Positions 31,942 through 40,792 of a stretch of DNA of 64,000 nt are shown in pieces. Numbering within the stretch: the stretch's first letter is position 1; each line of letters opens with the position of its first letter. The notes under the pieces were generated by a model. The model searched no databases, was not told where the DNA came from, and saw nothing but the letters and a program-made list of their open reading frames with translations. The DNA is from GCA-2705995 sp965661625 (GTDB taxonomy: Bacteria > Bacteroidota > Bacteroidia > Flavobacteriales_G > Salibacteraceae): assembly GCA_965661625.1 (NCBI GenBank), contig CBFIEM010000005.1:1-64000 (forward strand), given 5' to 3'. Both the position numbers and the translations under genes were made by a program.

Positions 31942-33831
31942 ATGCGTGTTGAATCATTTAAAGAGTACGAAGAACTTTACGAAGAGAGTGTAACCAATCC
32001 TGAAGGATTTTGGGATAAAATTGCAGGCGAGTTTCACTGGAGTAAAAGATGGGACAAGGTACTGGAATGGAACTTTGAAACGCCTGAAGTAACTTGGTTT
32101 AAAGGTGCTAAGCTAAATATAACGGAAAACTGTTTAGATCGCCATTTGGAAGAACGAGGAGAACAGACAGCGTTGATTTGGGAGCCAAATAACCCTGAAG
32201 ATTCTGTAATCAAGTACACCTTTTCAGAATTACATGAAGAGGTATGCAAGTTTGCCAATGGACTCAAGGAGAGAGGAGTGATTAAAGGAGATCGTGTTGT
32301 ACTTTATATGCCTATGATTCCAGAACTGGCAATAGCAACCTTAGCTTGTGCTCGAATTGGTGCTATACACAGTGTTGTTTTTGCAGGTTTTAGTGCTCAC
32401 GCTTTAGCTTCTCGCATCGTTGATGCACAAGCCAAAGTTGTGATAACAGCCGACGGGTTGAATAGAGGCACCAAACAGGTACCGCTTAAATCTGTTGTTG
32501 ACGAGGCGCTGTTAACGTGTTCTAGTGTGTCCTTGGTTATTGTTAAGAACGTGCTTAATTGGCAAACCACGATGAACGCTTCACGTGATTATTGGTGGAG
32601 TGATTTTGTTGAAGGCATGGCTGTAACATGCAAAGCTGAGCCAATGGATGCGGAGGATATGCTTTTCATACTTTATACTTCGGGATCAACAGGTAAGCCT
32701 AAAGGAGTTGTTCATACCTGTGGGGGGTATATGGTTTATGCAGGTTATTCATTTGCAAATGTATTCCAATATGATCCCGGTGATGTATACTGGTGTACTG
32801 CTGATATAGGTTGGATTACAGGGCACACGTACATTTTATATGGACCCTTACTCAATGGTGCTACAACCATGATGTTTGAAGGGGTTCCAACTTTCCCGGA
32901 TGCAGGAAGGTTTTGGCAAGTATGCGATAAACATCACGTAAATCAGTTTTATACCGCACCAACTGCTATTCGAGCCCTAATGGCCCATGGAGATGATCAT
33001 GTGGAGGGATATAGTTTGAAATCATTAAAAGTGCTAGGAACTGTAGGCGAACCTATCAATGAAGAGGCTTGGCATTGGTATAATAAGCACATTGGAAAAA
33101 AACAGTGTCCTATTGTTGATACGTGGTGGCAAACGGAAACTGGAGGAATAATGATTTCAGGGTTAGGTGGACATTCACCTCAAAATCCATCGCATGCAGG
33201 GTTGCCTTTGCCAGGAGTGCAGCCTGTACTGCTTGACCAAGATGGTGATGAAATAATTGAAAATGAAAAAGAAGGATACCTCTGCATCAAATTTCCATGG
33301 CCATCAATGATTCGAACTACTTATGGTGATCATGATCGCTGTAAGAAAACGTACTTCTCTCACTTCAAAGGGCATTACTTTACTGGTGACGGTGCAAAAC
33401 GAGATAAGCATGGACTTTACCGAATAATTGGCAGGGTAGATGACGTGATAAATGTATCCGGTCATCGCTTTGGAACCGCCGAAATAGAAAGCGCAATCAA
33501 TTCTAACGCGCATGTGGTCGAGTCTGCTGTTGTGGGATTTCCACATGAGATTAAAGGCCAAGGAATTTATGCTTACGTAATTTGTCAAGAGGTTCCGGAG
33601 GATAGTGAAGAAGCCAGAAAGGCAATTATTAAGACTATAGTAGAAGAAATTGGGCCAATTGCAAAGCCCGACAAAATTCAATTCACTACCGGTTTACCTA
33701 AAACACGTTCAGGTAAAATAATGCGACGCATTTTAAGAAAAGTCGCTGAGGGAGAAGCTGATAAATTGGGAGATACTTCTACACTGCTCGATCCAGATAT
33801 TGTGGAAGAAATTATAGATGGAGCACTTTAG
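31942..33831 (+). CDS. acs: Acetyl-CoA synthetase (AMP-forming)
   Basis: Activates acetate to acetyl-CoA through acetyl-AMP. The 629-residue protein has the adenylation P-loop LYTSGSTGKPKG, the A5-like motif DTWWQTETGG, YFTGDGAKRD, the hinge GRVDDVINVSGHR and the acetylatable Lys in TRSGKIMRR. Tryptophan in DTWWQTE fits acetate as substrate. The start at 31942 (MRVESFKEYEELYE) is chosen because the frame upstream (to 31756) overlaps the divergent adhesin gene and looks non-coding. No exact TAnnTTTG is seen in the 172-base divergent gap. Confidence 0.95.
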   Translation: MRVESFKEYEELYEESVTNPEGFWDKIAGEFHWSKRWDKVLEWNFETPEVTWFKGAKLNITENCLDRHLEERGEQTALIWEPNNPEDSVIKYTFSELHEEVCKFANGLKERGVIKGDRVVLYMPMIPELAIATLACARIGAIHSVVFAGFSAHALASRIVDAQAKVVITADGLNRGTKQVPLKSVVDEALLTCSSVSLVIVKNVLNWQTTMNASRDYWWSDFVEGMAVTCKAEPMDAEDMLFILYTSGSTGKPKGVVHTCGGYMVYAGYSFANVFQYDPGDVYWCTADIGWITGHTYILYGPLLNGATTMMFEGVPTFPDAGRFWQVCDKHHVNQFYTAPTAIRALMAHGDDHVEGYSLKSLKVLGTVGEPINEEAWHWYNKHIGKKQCPIVDTWWQTETGGIMISGLGGHSPQNPSHAGLPLPGVQPVLLDQDGDEIIENEKEGYLCIKFPWPSMIRTTYGDHDRCKKTYFSHFKGHYFTGDGAKRDKHGLYRIIGRVDDVINVSGHRFGTAEIESAINSNAHVVESAVVGFPHEIKGQGIYAYVICQEVPEDSEEARKAIIKTIVEEIGPIAKPDKIQFTTGLPKTRSGKIMRRILRKVAEGEADKLGDTSTLLDPDIVEEIIDGAL

Positions 33832-33833
33832 GC

Positions 33834-34313
33834 TTATTTTACAAGCTTATTCAGGTGGTTGAACATGGTGTCGTCAGTCATGTAAGTCCCACTATTGAGC
33901 ACATCAAACATTTCTTGTTCCCTCAGTTTCTTATACTTTTTGCTTGCTGTGTAAAAGTCAACGTCGTTTGGATGCTTTTTTAATGCAATTGATATGGTGT
34001 TGCCAAGGCTCCCTTCTGAAAAATCTATCGGGGACTGTTCTTTGGCTTTTACAACCAATAGTTTAACATGGTCATCAAAAAATTTGTAGGTCCTGAACTC
34101 ATGTTTAGTGAGCTTCTCTAAGCACTGGCAGTTACTCAGTGCTTTCTCAATGATGATGTCGCTGAAAAGCTCAACCATTAAATGTACCTTTTTTGGCTCA
34201 CGTTTTTTGAGGGACTCCCATTCTTCGGCAGTAATAGAATTCGAAGCTAAGAATGCAATAAACTCATTTTCAACAGCTTGTAGTTCTTCGTTTGTGAGTC
34301 GTCTAAATTTCAA
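33834..34313 (-). CDS. DUF6495 family protein
   Basis: A 159-residue acidic-basic helical protein beginning KFRRLTNEELQAVENEFI, which matches the start of DUF6495 proteins of Bacteroidota; function unknown. The family start corresponds here to a TTG codon at 34313, and no ATG lies near, so TTG initiation is likely. The gene ends 2 bases from the acs stop (convergent) and diverges from the AlkB-type gene with only 23 bases between starts. Confidence 0.75.
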   Translation of the reverse strand: MKFRRLTNEELQAVENEFIAFLASNSITAEEWESLKKREPKKVHLMVELFSDIIIEKALSNCQCLEKLTKHEFRTYKFFDDHVKLLVVKAKEQSPIDFSEGSLGNTISIALKKHPNDVDFYTASKKYKKLREQEMFDVLNSGTYMTDDTMFNHLNKLVK

Positions 34314-34336
34314 AATGTGGTAAATTTATACGTTCA

Positions 34337-35377
34337 ATGATATCTATGTTAAGCGCATTCAAATATGCAAGTATTTTATCATTACCTCTAACGGTTGCCG
34401 TTGCATTTTCGTTCAGAGGTTTGTGGACATTTCTACCTGTCATTTATGTTTTTGGTGTGATTCCAATTGTGGAATTACTTTTTAACCCAGTTCATTCCAA
34501 TGTAAGTATAGAAGAAGAGGAAAAGCTGCTTGGTCAGCAACGCTATGATTTCCTTCTTTACCTGATTTTGCCCATTCAATGGGGATTCGTGTATTGGTTT
34601 TTGATGATTCAGTATGAGGGAGGTATTTCATTTACTGAACGAATTGGACTTGTTACTGGTATGGGAATGCTTTCAGGTGCAATGGCCATTAATGTAGCGC
34701 ATGAACTAGGGCATAGGAGGAACTGGTATGAGCGTTTGATGGCAAAAACACTGCTGTTATCATCCCTTTACAATCATTTCTTCATTGAGCATAATAGGGG
34801 ACATCACCGTTATGTAGGAACCCCAAGTGACCCTGCAACCGCACGCTATAACGAAACAATATTTGCCTTTTGGTTCAGGTCGATTTGGGGTCAATACATC
34901 AATGCTTGGAGGCTTGAATTCAAGCGTTTGAATAGCTCAAAGCCTTTACAGCGGATTGTGAATAATGAGATGTATTGGTACTTGGCCGTTCAAATTGGGC
35001 TATGTATTGGAATCACTATGGTTTTCGATGTTCAAACAACATTTTTCTTCATTGGTTCAGCAGGGGTAGGCATTCTGCTCTTGGAAACTGTAAATTACAT
35101 CGAACATTATGGATTGCAGCGCAACCGAGTTTCAGAAATGCGCTACGAGCGTGTGCTTCCCATGCATAGCTGGAATTCAGATCACCAGATTGGAAGGGCG
35201 CTGCTCTTTGAACTTTCAAGACATTCAGACCATCATTACCTCGCAACGCGTAAATATCAAATATTAAGGTATCATAAAGATAGTCCTCAAATGCCTACTG
35301 GGTATCCAGGAATGATGCTCTTAGCCTTATTCCCGCCATTGTTTTTTAGGGTTGTAAACCCGTTGATTCAGCGATAA
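34337..35377 (+). CDS. AlkB-type membrane diiron alkane 1-monooxygenase
   Basis: Integral-membrane non-haem diiron hydroxylase of the AlkB family, which oxidises terminal methyl groups of alkanes or related hydrocarbon or lipid chains. In 346 residues it has all three histidine boxes, HELGH (122-126), HNRGHH (152-157) and HSDHH (~307-311), plus the NYIEHYG signature (~250) and about six membrane helices. No rubredoxin is fused or adjacent, so electrons must come from elsewhere. The gene stands alone; its last 32 bases overlap miaA. In marine flavobacteria such genes occur outside classical hydrocarbon degraders, so the natural substrate may be a cellular lipid. Confidence 0.9.
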   Translation: MISMLSAFKYASILSLPLTVAVAFSFRGLWTFLPVIYVFGVIPIVELLFNPVHSNVSIEEEEKLLGQQRYDFLLYLILPIQWGFVYWFLMIQYEGGISFTERIGLVTGMGMLSGAMAINVAHELGHRRNWYERLMAKTLLLSSLYNHFFIEHNRGHHRYVGTPSDPATARYNETIFAFWFRSIWGQYINAWRLEFKRLNSSKPLQRIVNNEMYWYLAVQIGLCIGITMVFDVQTTFFFIGSAGVGILLLETVNYIEHYGLQRNRVSEMRYERVLPMHSWNSDHQIGRALLFELSRHSDHHYLATRKYQILRYHKDSPQMPTGYPGMMLLALFPPLFFRVVNPLIQR

Positions 35378-36281
35378 GCTTTCGGGTATGCTCTAATGCG
35401 TCGCTGTCACTCACCTCGTCGAGATCAATCCATTCTGCATCGGGGTAGCGACGGAGCCAGGTGAGCTGACGTTTAGCATAGCGTCGTGTATTCTGCTTTA
35501 TTCGATCTACTGCTTGTAATTCTGATAAACGTCCATCAAAGTGAAGAAAAAGTTCGGTGTAACCTACGGTGTTGAGGGCGTGAAGTTTACGCTGTGGGTA
35601 GAGCGCTTCAGCTTCTTTTTTTAGTCCATTGCGAAACATTTGGTCCACACGCCTATTGATCCGGTTATAGAGGTTTTCCCTTTTTCGATTCAATACAATC
35701 ATATGGTAGTCGAAACCGCGTTTCTTCGGACTTTCACTAAGGAAAGAACTGTAAGGCTTGCCACTGGTTCGAATAACTTCTAAAGCACGAATTATTCGTC
35801 TACTGTTTTTTTGATCAACAGAATTGAAGTAAGTGGGATCTTTTTCTTTTAACTCATCTAGCAAGGGGTCGATTCCAATGGTAAAGAGGTCCTGCTCGAG
35901 CGACTTTTTTACAAATGGTGAAATGGGAGGGAAGGCATCTACGCCTTTGATTACGGCATCAATATAAAGACCTGATCCTCCGGTTAATATAACAAACGGA
36001 GCCTCTTCGAAAAGCTGATCAAGCAGCGCGATAGCTTCTGTTTCGTATCTACCCGCATTTAATGGGTCTTTAATTGAGTGTGACTGCAAGAAATAATGCG
36101 GTATTCCCGCTCGCTCTTCAACTGGAGGGACAGCAGTGCCCACAGCCATTTCACGATAAACTTGGCGTGAGTCACAATTGACTACAGGCGCATTTAACAC
36201 GTTGGCGAGTGCAATAGTAAAAGCTGTTTTTCCAACTGCTGTTGGACCAGCAACTACAATCAATTGCCCGCGTTGTTTCAC
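35346..36281 (-). CDS. miaA: tRNA dimethylallyltransferase MiaA
   Basis: Transfers a dimethylallyl group to N6 of A37 in tRNAs reading UNN codons. The 311-residue protein shows the P-loop AGPTAVGKT, the Asp of NCDSRQVYREM, GGSGLYIDA and the KQLTWLRR C-terminal segment, all MiaA hallmarks. Its ATG overlaps the stop of the upstream pRiA4b-like gene by 4 bases. With mtaB at 643 the window encodes two enzymes acting on tRNA position 37. The 3' end overlaps the convergent AlkB-type gene by 32 bases. Confidence 0.96.
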   Translation of the reverse strand: MKQRGQLIVVAGPTAVGKTAFTIALANVLNAPVVNCDSRQVYREMAVGTAVPPVEERAGIPHYFLQSHSIKDPLNAGRYETEAIALLDQLFEEAPFVILTGGSGLYIDAVIKGVDAFPPISPFVKKSLEQDLFTIGIDPLLDELKEKDPTYFNSVDQKNSRRIIRALEVIRTSGKPYSSFLSESPKKRGFDYHMIVLNRKRENLYNRINRRVDQMFRNGLKKEAEALYPQRKLHALNTVGYTELFLHFDGRLSELQAVDRIKQNTRRYAKRQLTWLRRYPDAEWIDLDEVSDSDALEHTRKLIAESTGLQP

Positions 36282-36793
36282 AAATCTAAATCCTCTTCAT
36301 CCTCTTCCTCTTCAGGTGAGTCACCATCAAGGCTGAAACTTGGAATCGCCCCAAATAAGTCTGAAGGCTCTTTAGAATACTGATCAGGTGAATCCCCATA
36401 CATTAATGGGATATTAGGATAGGTAACATTCGGATCCGCATCATCAATTGATACAACTTCTATGTAGAAGCACCACATTAACATGAAATCAAAAACGTAA
36501 AGGATTTTTTGATGATTGCTTTCAATGATATCAGCTAATAGGGTATCCTTCATTAACCGGATTTCACCATCTTCCTCAAGTCCTACGTCCATGAGTGCAA
36601 TTTCTTCACCTTTATCCCAGTCCTCATTACTCAGGTAAAATGAAGCCATCTGGCTGCCATCAAAATCAAAGGCTTCTTGAATAGCCTGATGAAGTTGCTC
36701 GCAGTTATCGAATGCGTTGATTTCTATATCCCTAAAGATTTCTTTTTCTTCAGCCGTATCAACCAAAACGCGTAATCGAAATATTTTTGACAT
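36278..36793 (-). CDS. Plasmid pRiA4b ORF-3-like protein
   Basis: A 171-residue protein beginning with FRLRVLVDTAEEKEIFRDIE and containing FDGSQMASFYLSNEDWDKGEE and YVFDF, matching the pRiA4b ORF-3-like (also called IS1096 TnpR passenger-like) fold, followed by an acidic tail of Glu/Asp. Despite the family names it is a chromosomal gene next to miaA in many Bacteroidota and not a mobile element here. Function unknown. It lies 14 bases after the CCA enzyme gene and overlaps miaA by 4 bases. Confidence 0.8.
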   Translation of the reverse strand: MSKIFRLRVLVDTAEEKEIFRDIEINAFDNCEQLHQAIQEAFDFDGSQMASFYLSNEDWDKGEEIALMDVGLEEDGEIRLMKDTLLADIIESNHQKILYVFDFMLMWCFYIEVVSIDDADPNVTYPNIPLMYGDSPDQYSKEPSDLFGAIPSFSLDGDSPEEEEDEEDLDL

Positions 36794-36807
36794 GGTGTAT
36801 GCTTTAT

Positions 36808-38307
36808 TTATTGGTTTGAAAGGTCTAGCTCTTTTGCTTTTTCATCTAAGAAAGCTAGCGCTTCATCGTAATCATTTTTTATTGTACCATCCAAAATGGC
36901 ATCTTTAACAGCAGACTTTAATGCACCTATTTGTCTACCCGGTTGTAACTGATAGCGATTCATAATCTCTTTACCACTAATTGGGGGCTGAAAATTGCGG
37001 ATTTCATCTTTATGTTCAACCTCCTTTAGCTTAGCTCTAACTTGACGAAAGTTTTGCAAATAGCGCCGCATTTTGCGCTCATTCTTTGTTGTGATATCAG
37101 CTTCGCAAAGCAGCATTAAGTCGTCGATATCGTTGCCTGCATCAAATAACAACCTCCTAACACCGCTATCAGTAACGTCACTTCCAGTAAGTGCTGTAGG
37201 CCTAGAGCTCATTGATACTAGCTTCTTGACATATTTCATGGGTTCGTTCATGGGGAGTTTTAGCTTCCTAAATATTCCAGGAACCATCTTTGACCCGACA
37301 AATTCATGCGCATGAAACGTAAACCCTTGAACTGGATCTAATTTTTTCGTTTTTGGTTTTCCAATGTCATGTAATAGCGCACTATAACGCAACCAAATGT
37401 TGTTTGTTTCACGTGCAATGTTGTCTACAACCTCCAAGGTGTGGTAAAAGTTGTCTTTATGGCGCTGGCCATTAATTTCTTCAACTCCTCCAAGCTCCTT
37501 CAATTCAGGGAAAAAATGCTCTAATAAACCAGACTCATATAACAACGCCAAGCCAATTGATGGAACTGGAGCTTCTAGAATCTTATTAAACTCAATGGTA
37601 ATGCGTTCCTGGCTTACTATGGATATGCGTTCGGCCATATTGGAAATGGCCGTTTTTGTTTCAGGCGCTATCTCATACCCCAATTGGGCTGCAAAACGTA
37701 CTGCTCGCATCATACGGAGTGGATCGTCATCGAAGGTACGCTCTGGTTCAAGAGGGGTTTTAATGATGCCACTTTTTAAATCAGCAACTCCATTGAAAGG
37801 ATCAATTAGGTCTCCATAGTTGGCTTCATTCAATGATATGCTTAGCGCATTAATGGTAAAGTCTCGGCGATTTTGATCATCTTCCAGCGATCCATCTTCA
37901 ACTAATGGTTTGCGTGAATTTTTGCGATAAGACTCTTTTCTAGCACCAACAAACTCAATTTCCCAGTCGTTGTATTTGACCATGGCTGTTCCAAATTGCT
38001 TATACACAGCAAGCACAGCACCGTTACCGAGTTCCTCTTTTAATCGCTGAGCTAAGTCAATTCCACTTCCAACCGTTACAATGTCAATATCCTTGGATGA
38101 TCGATTGAGCATTAAATCACGTACCCATCCTCCAACAATAAACGCTTGACAATTCGTGGTTAGGCATTTTTTAAGTGCGTCAAAAACAGGATGGGTGAGT
38201 AAACCGGCATAGTTAGGCTGGAGCCTGAGTGTCCAATCAAAAGGAGCGAAACTCTCCTCGAGAACCTCCATTTTACTTGTGCGCTTTACATGTCTACCCA
38301 TTTTCAT
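36808..38307 (-). CDS. cca: CCA tRNA nucleotidyltransferase with HD domain
   Basis: Adds or repairs the 3'-CCA of tRNA. The 499-residue class II enzyme has the head motif FIVGGWVRD, the catalytic DIDIV pair, RRDFTINAL, the base-selecting segment EPERTFDDDPLRMMRAVRFAA and a C-terminal HD domain (SALLHDIGKP). It matters here because the tRNA-Arg gene in this window does not encode CCA. The ATG at 38307 is used; ATG 38301 or 38271 would also fit. It is preceded by its own -7 element and followed by the pRiA4b-like gene and miaA. Confidence 0.94.
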   Translation of the reverse strand: MKMGRHVKRTSKMEVLEESFAPFDWTLRLQPNYAGLLTHPVFDALKKCLTTNCQAFIVGGWVRDLMLNRSSKDIDIVTVGSGIDLAQRLKEELGNGAVLAVYKQFGTAMVKYNDWEIEFVGARKESYRKNSRKPLVEDGSLEDDQNRRDFTINALSISLNEANYGDLIDPFNGVADLKSGIIKTPLEPERTFDDDPLRMMRAVRFAAQLGYEIAPETKTAISNMAERISIVSQERITIEFNKILEAPVPSIGLALLYESGLLEHFFPELKELGGVEEINGQRHKDNFYHTLEVVDNIARETNNIWLRYSALLHDIGKPKTKKLDPVQGFTFHAHEFVGSKMVPGIFRKLKLPMNEPMKYVKKLVSMSSRPTALTGSDVTDSGVRRLLFDAGNDIDDLMLLCEADITTKNERKMRRYLQNFRQVRAKLKEVEHKDEIRNFQPPISGKEIMNRYQLQPGRQIGALKSAVKDAILDGTIKNDYDEALAFLDEKAKELDLSNQ

Positions 38308-38315
38308 AGCGGTTG

Positions 38316-38323
38316 CAAAAGTA
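38316..38323 (-). promoter_or_regulatory. Candidate -7 promoter element of cca
   Basis: Minus strand TACTTTTG, exact to TAnnTTTG, ending 8 bases before the ATG at 38307. A near-leaderless transcript would carry cca, the pRiA4b-like gene and miaA. Confidence 0.55.
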
Positions 38324-38334
38324 CAAATACCTCC

Positions 38335-39327
38335 TCAACGAGATAAGGTTTGTAGTAACCGTTTCTCATCAATTTGCAGGGCGCAGTTAAAGTGAGTTAA
38401 CGGACATGCCTTTTTACCATGTAAACCACATGGCCTGCACGCCAACTCCTCGGGGTGCTCTATAATGGTCGCTTTTGTGCTTAATGGGCCAAACCCAAAT
38501 TTTGGAACTGTGCTGCAATAAATAGCAGTTGTAGGAGCATCAACACCGGAACACAAATGCATAGGTGCTGAATCATTCACATAGTTCATTTCTGCTTTTT
38601 CAAATAATGCAGCGCTTTCCAGTAATGAGAGTTTTCCACATAGGTTTATGGTATTTGGGTTATCGCTTAGAGTCCGGATGTTTTCACAATTATCAAAATC
38701 GCTTGGAGCACCAGTTAAGAAGCACGTATAGGAGGCAGGAAGTTGATTGATGAAGTCAATCCATTTTTCTGCTGGCCATTGTTTGGTATACCAAACAGAC
38801 GTTGGGGCTATGCATATGTATGGTGTACTCTCAGAATAGGAAGAAACGGTTGAGTAATTAGCAGTACTTGGGTAAATTTTAGGCTTACAGTAAGTAACAG
38901 CAGGTAATGCGGCCTTTAAGAGGGCGAAATTTCGCTTGGTTTCATGTATCCCACTATTGACGTCGTGTTTGACAGTTTTTGTGAAAAATGAACTAAACGG
39001 ATTTTTATTGAACCCTATCGTTCGTTTTGCATTACTAAAAACGGTAAAAAGTCCAGTTGAAGCAAAACGCTGAGCGTTAAAAACCACATCATACTTTATG
39101 GACCTCACTGCCTTTAAAATGCGAAGTAGGTCTTTGTATTTACCGTTTGCTTTGTCCCAAACATAAAGTTGGTTTATGAACGGGTGGCCGGCGTAAATAG
39201 ATTCATTCCCTTTTCGAACTAGCAAATCGATAGCTTCAACTTGACCAGTTTGGTTCAATGACTCCAGCATCGAGCTTGCTAATATAGCATCTCCAATAAA
39301 AGCAGTTTGTATTACTAATACACGCAT
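38335..39327 (-). CDS. Glycosyltransferase family 9 protein (heptosyltransferase-like)
   Basis: A 330-residue GT-B enzyme of the ADP-heptose:LPS heptosyltransferase family: N-terminal VIQTAFIGDAILASSML, central IAPTSVWYTKQWP and the donor-site NDSAPMHLCSG with a C-terminal cysteine-rich segment (CRPCGLHGKKACP). It likely adds a sugar to LPS core or another envelope glycan in the cytoplasm; the sugar is not predictable. It follows dapD by 5 bases and precedes cca by 27 bases with an intervening promoter. Confidence 0.9.
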   Translation of the reverse strand: MRVLVIQTAFIGDAILASSMLESLNQTGQVEAIDLLVRKGNESIYAGHPFINQLYVWDKANGKYKDLLRILKAVRSIKYDVVFNAQRFASTGLFTVFSNAKRTIGFNKNPFSSFFTKTVKHDVNSGIHETKRNFALLKAALPAVTYCKPKIYPSTANYSTVSSYSESTPYICIAPTSVWYTKQWPAEKWIDFINQLPASYTCFLTGAPSDFDNCENIRTLSDNPNTINLCGKLSLLESAALFEKAEMNYVNDSAPMHLCSGVDAPTTAIYCSTVPKFGFGPLSTKATIIEHPEELACRPCGLHGKKACPLTHFNCALQIDEKRLLQTLSR

Positions 39328-39332
39328 AAAAG

Positions 39333-40139
39333 CTACACGGCTACATTAAACTCGCGCAATGCGTCGTTCAATGAAGTTTTTAAATCAGTGCTGGGTTTGC
39401 GCTTTCCAATAATTAATGCAGCAGGGACACCATATGTACCGGCATTAAAGGTTTTCATGGTTGTGCCTGGGATTACTACACTTCCAGCAGGAACTACTCC
39501 ACGGTGTTCAATTGGTTCGCTCCCAGTTACGTCAATAATACGTGTGCTTTTCGTTAAGGTTACATTGGCGCCTAGAACAGCTTCTTTCTCAATTTTTACG
39601 CCTTCAACAACAATACACCGAGAACCAATAAAAGCTCCATCTTCAACAATTACAGGGGCAGCTTGAAGTGGCTCCAATACACCGCCAATACCAACACCGC
39701 CACTGAGGTGAACATTTTTTCCAATTTGAGCACATGAACCTACTGTTGCCCACGTGTCTACCATCGTTCCAGAGTCTACAAAGGCTCCGATATTAATGTA
39801 GCTTGGCATCATGATTACACCTGGGGCAACATATGCTCCATAGCGTGCTACGGCATGTGGTACTACCCGAACTCCGAGCTTTTTGTAATTGGTTTTAAGC
39901 TTCATTTTATCGTGAAACTCAAAAGGACCAACCTCTATGGTTTCCATTTTTTGTATTGGAAAATATAGTACTACAGCTTTTTTAACCCACTCATTAACTT
40001 TCCAAGCTCCATTGTGAGGTTCAGCAACACGAATGTGACCATTATCAATATCTTCAATGACATCACGAATCGCCTGTTGCGTGCTTGCATCCTCTAATAA
40101 AGAGCGATCATCCCATGCTTTCTCTATAATTTCGCGCAT
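39333..40139 (-). CDS. dapD: 2,3,4,5-tetrahydropyridine-2,6-dicarboxylate N-succinyltransferase
   Basis: Succinylates tetrahydrodipicolinate in the lysine/diaminopimelate pathway that feeds peptidoglycan. The 268 residues have the helical N-terminal domain and a left-handed beta-helix of hexapeptide repeats (NIGAFVDSGTMVDTWATVG, IGKNVHLSGGVGIGGVLEP), matching DapD in length and sequence. It has its own upstream -7 element and diverges from ruvX across 178 bases. Confidence 0.95.
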   Translation of the reverse strand: MREIIEKAWDDRSLLEDASTQQAIRDVIEDIDNGHIRVAEPHNGAWKVNEWVKKAVVLYFPIQKMETIEVGPFEFHDKMKLKTNYKKLGVRVVPHAVARYGAYVAPGVIMMPSYINIGAFVDSGTMVDTWATVGSCAQIGKNVHLSGGVGIGGVLEPLQAAPVIVEDGAFIGSRCIVVEGVKIEKEAVLGANVTLTKSTRIIDVTGSEPIEHRGVVPAGSVVIPGTTMKTFNAGTYGVPAALIIGKRKPSTDLKTSLNDALREFNVAV

Positions 40140-40160
40140 AATTTTGTTGGATTGAGGCTA

Positions 40161-40168
40161 CAAAAGTA
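40161..40168 (-). promoter_or_regulatory. Candidate -7 promoter element of dapD
   Basis: Minus strand TACTTTTG matches TAnnTTTG and ends 21 bases before the dapD ATG, a leader of about 15 bases. Confidence 0.55.
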
Positions 40169-40252
40169 AGTCACTCAACGGAAGTCCACCACATTAAGAC
40201 TTACATATGGGTTTTTATCATATTCCACAGTTCTTGAGATGTACAATAGTCG

Positions 40253-40260
40253 TAGGTTTG
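40253..40260 (+). promoter_or_regulatory. Candidate -7 promoter element of the ruvX operon
   Basis: TAGGTTTG matches TAnnTTTG. A TTG at 40233-40235, 17 bases upstream, could be the -33 box. The leader to the ATG at 40318 would be about 50 bases. Confidence 0.5.
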
Positions 40261-40317
40261 CGGGATTAGTGAGTCGCCTCATTTGGAGTGATCAGAGTTG
40301 ATGATATTTAGGTGAGT

Positions 40318-40752
40318 ATGGATAAAAAAGAATACGGTCGAATTTTGGCCATCGATTACGGTACTAAACGGTGTGGCATTGCCGTGTCTGACATCAACCG
40401 TTTAATTGCTTCACCGCTTACTACCGTAGCTACACATGAGCTTCGGGTATTTATAGAAAATTACATCGAACAAGAGTTGGTCTCTGTCCTAGTTGTGGGT
40501 GAACCAAAGCGTTTAGATGGTTCAGCTTCTCCAGTTGAAAAAGAAATAGTGGGTTTCCTGAAGTGGTTTAAGAAGTCATTTAAAGGAATTTCAATTCACA
40601 GGGAAGATGAACAGTTTACATCCATTAACTCAAGTAAGTCCATGGTGGAAGCTGGGTTTGCGAAGAAAAAGCGTCAAATAAAGGGCAATATTGACCGTAT
40701 TGCCGCTACGCTAATTCTGCAGAGCTATATGGAAAATAAGGGTGGAGATTAA
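40318..40752 (+). CDS. ruvX: Putative Holliday junction resolvase RuvX (YqgF)
   Basis: A 144-residue RNase H-fold nuclease with ILAIDYGTKRCGIAVSD, VVGEPKRLDGSAS and a C-terminal Asp in NIDRIAATLIL, the conserved acidic sites of YqgF/RuvX. The family takes part in Holliday junction resolution or 16S rRNA 5'-end maturation. The ATG at 40318 is preferred to the in-frame GTG at 40312. It is followed by def. Confidence 0.92.
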   Translation: MDKKEYGRILAIDYGTKRCGIAVSDINRLIASPLTTVATHELRVFIENYIEQELVSVLVVGEPKRLDGSASPVEKEIVGFLKWFKKSFKGISIHREDEQFTSINSSKSMVEAGFAKKKRQIKGNIDRIAATLILQSYMENKGGD

Positions 40753-40792
40753 GCAGAACCTTACTATTTTTGCCAATCATAAATTGATTGAA

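Noticed and set aside
34337..35377. AlkB DNA-repair dioxygenase
   Set aside because: The protein has membrane helices and three histidine boxes of the alkane monooxygenase family, not the HxD...H Fe(II)/2-oxoglutarate fold.
36278..36793. Mobile element, suggested by the family names plasmid pRiA4b ORF-3 and IS1096
   Set aside because: There are no transposase motifs, terminal repeats or target duplications, and the gene is coupled to miaA in a housekeeping operon.
36808..38307. CD-NTase-like or poly(A) polymerase identity for the nucleotidyltransferase
   Set aside because: The FDDDPLRMMRA segment, HD domain and length fit a CCA-adding enzyme of the usual bacterial type.
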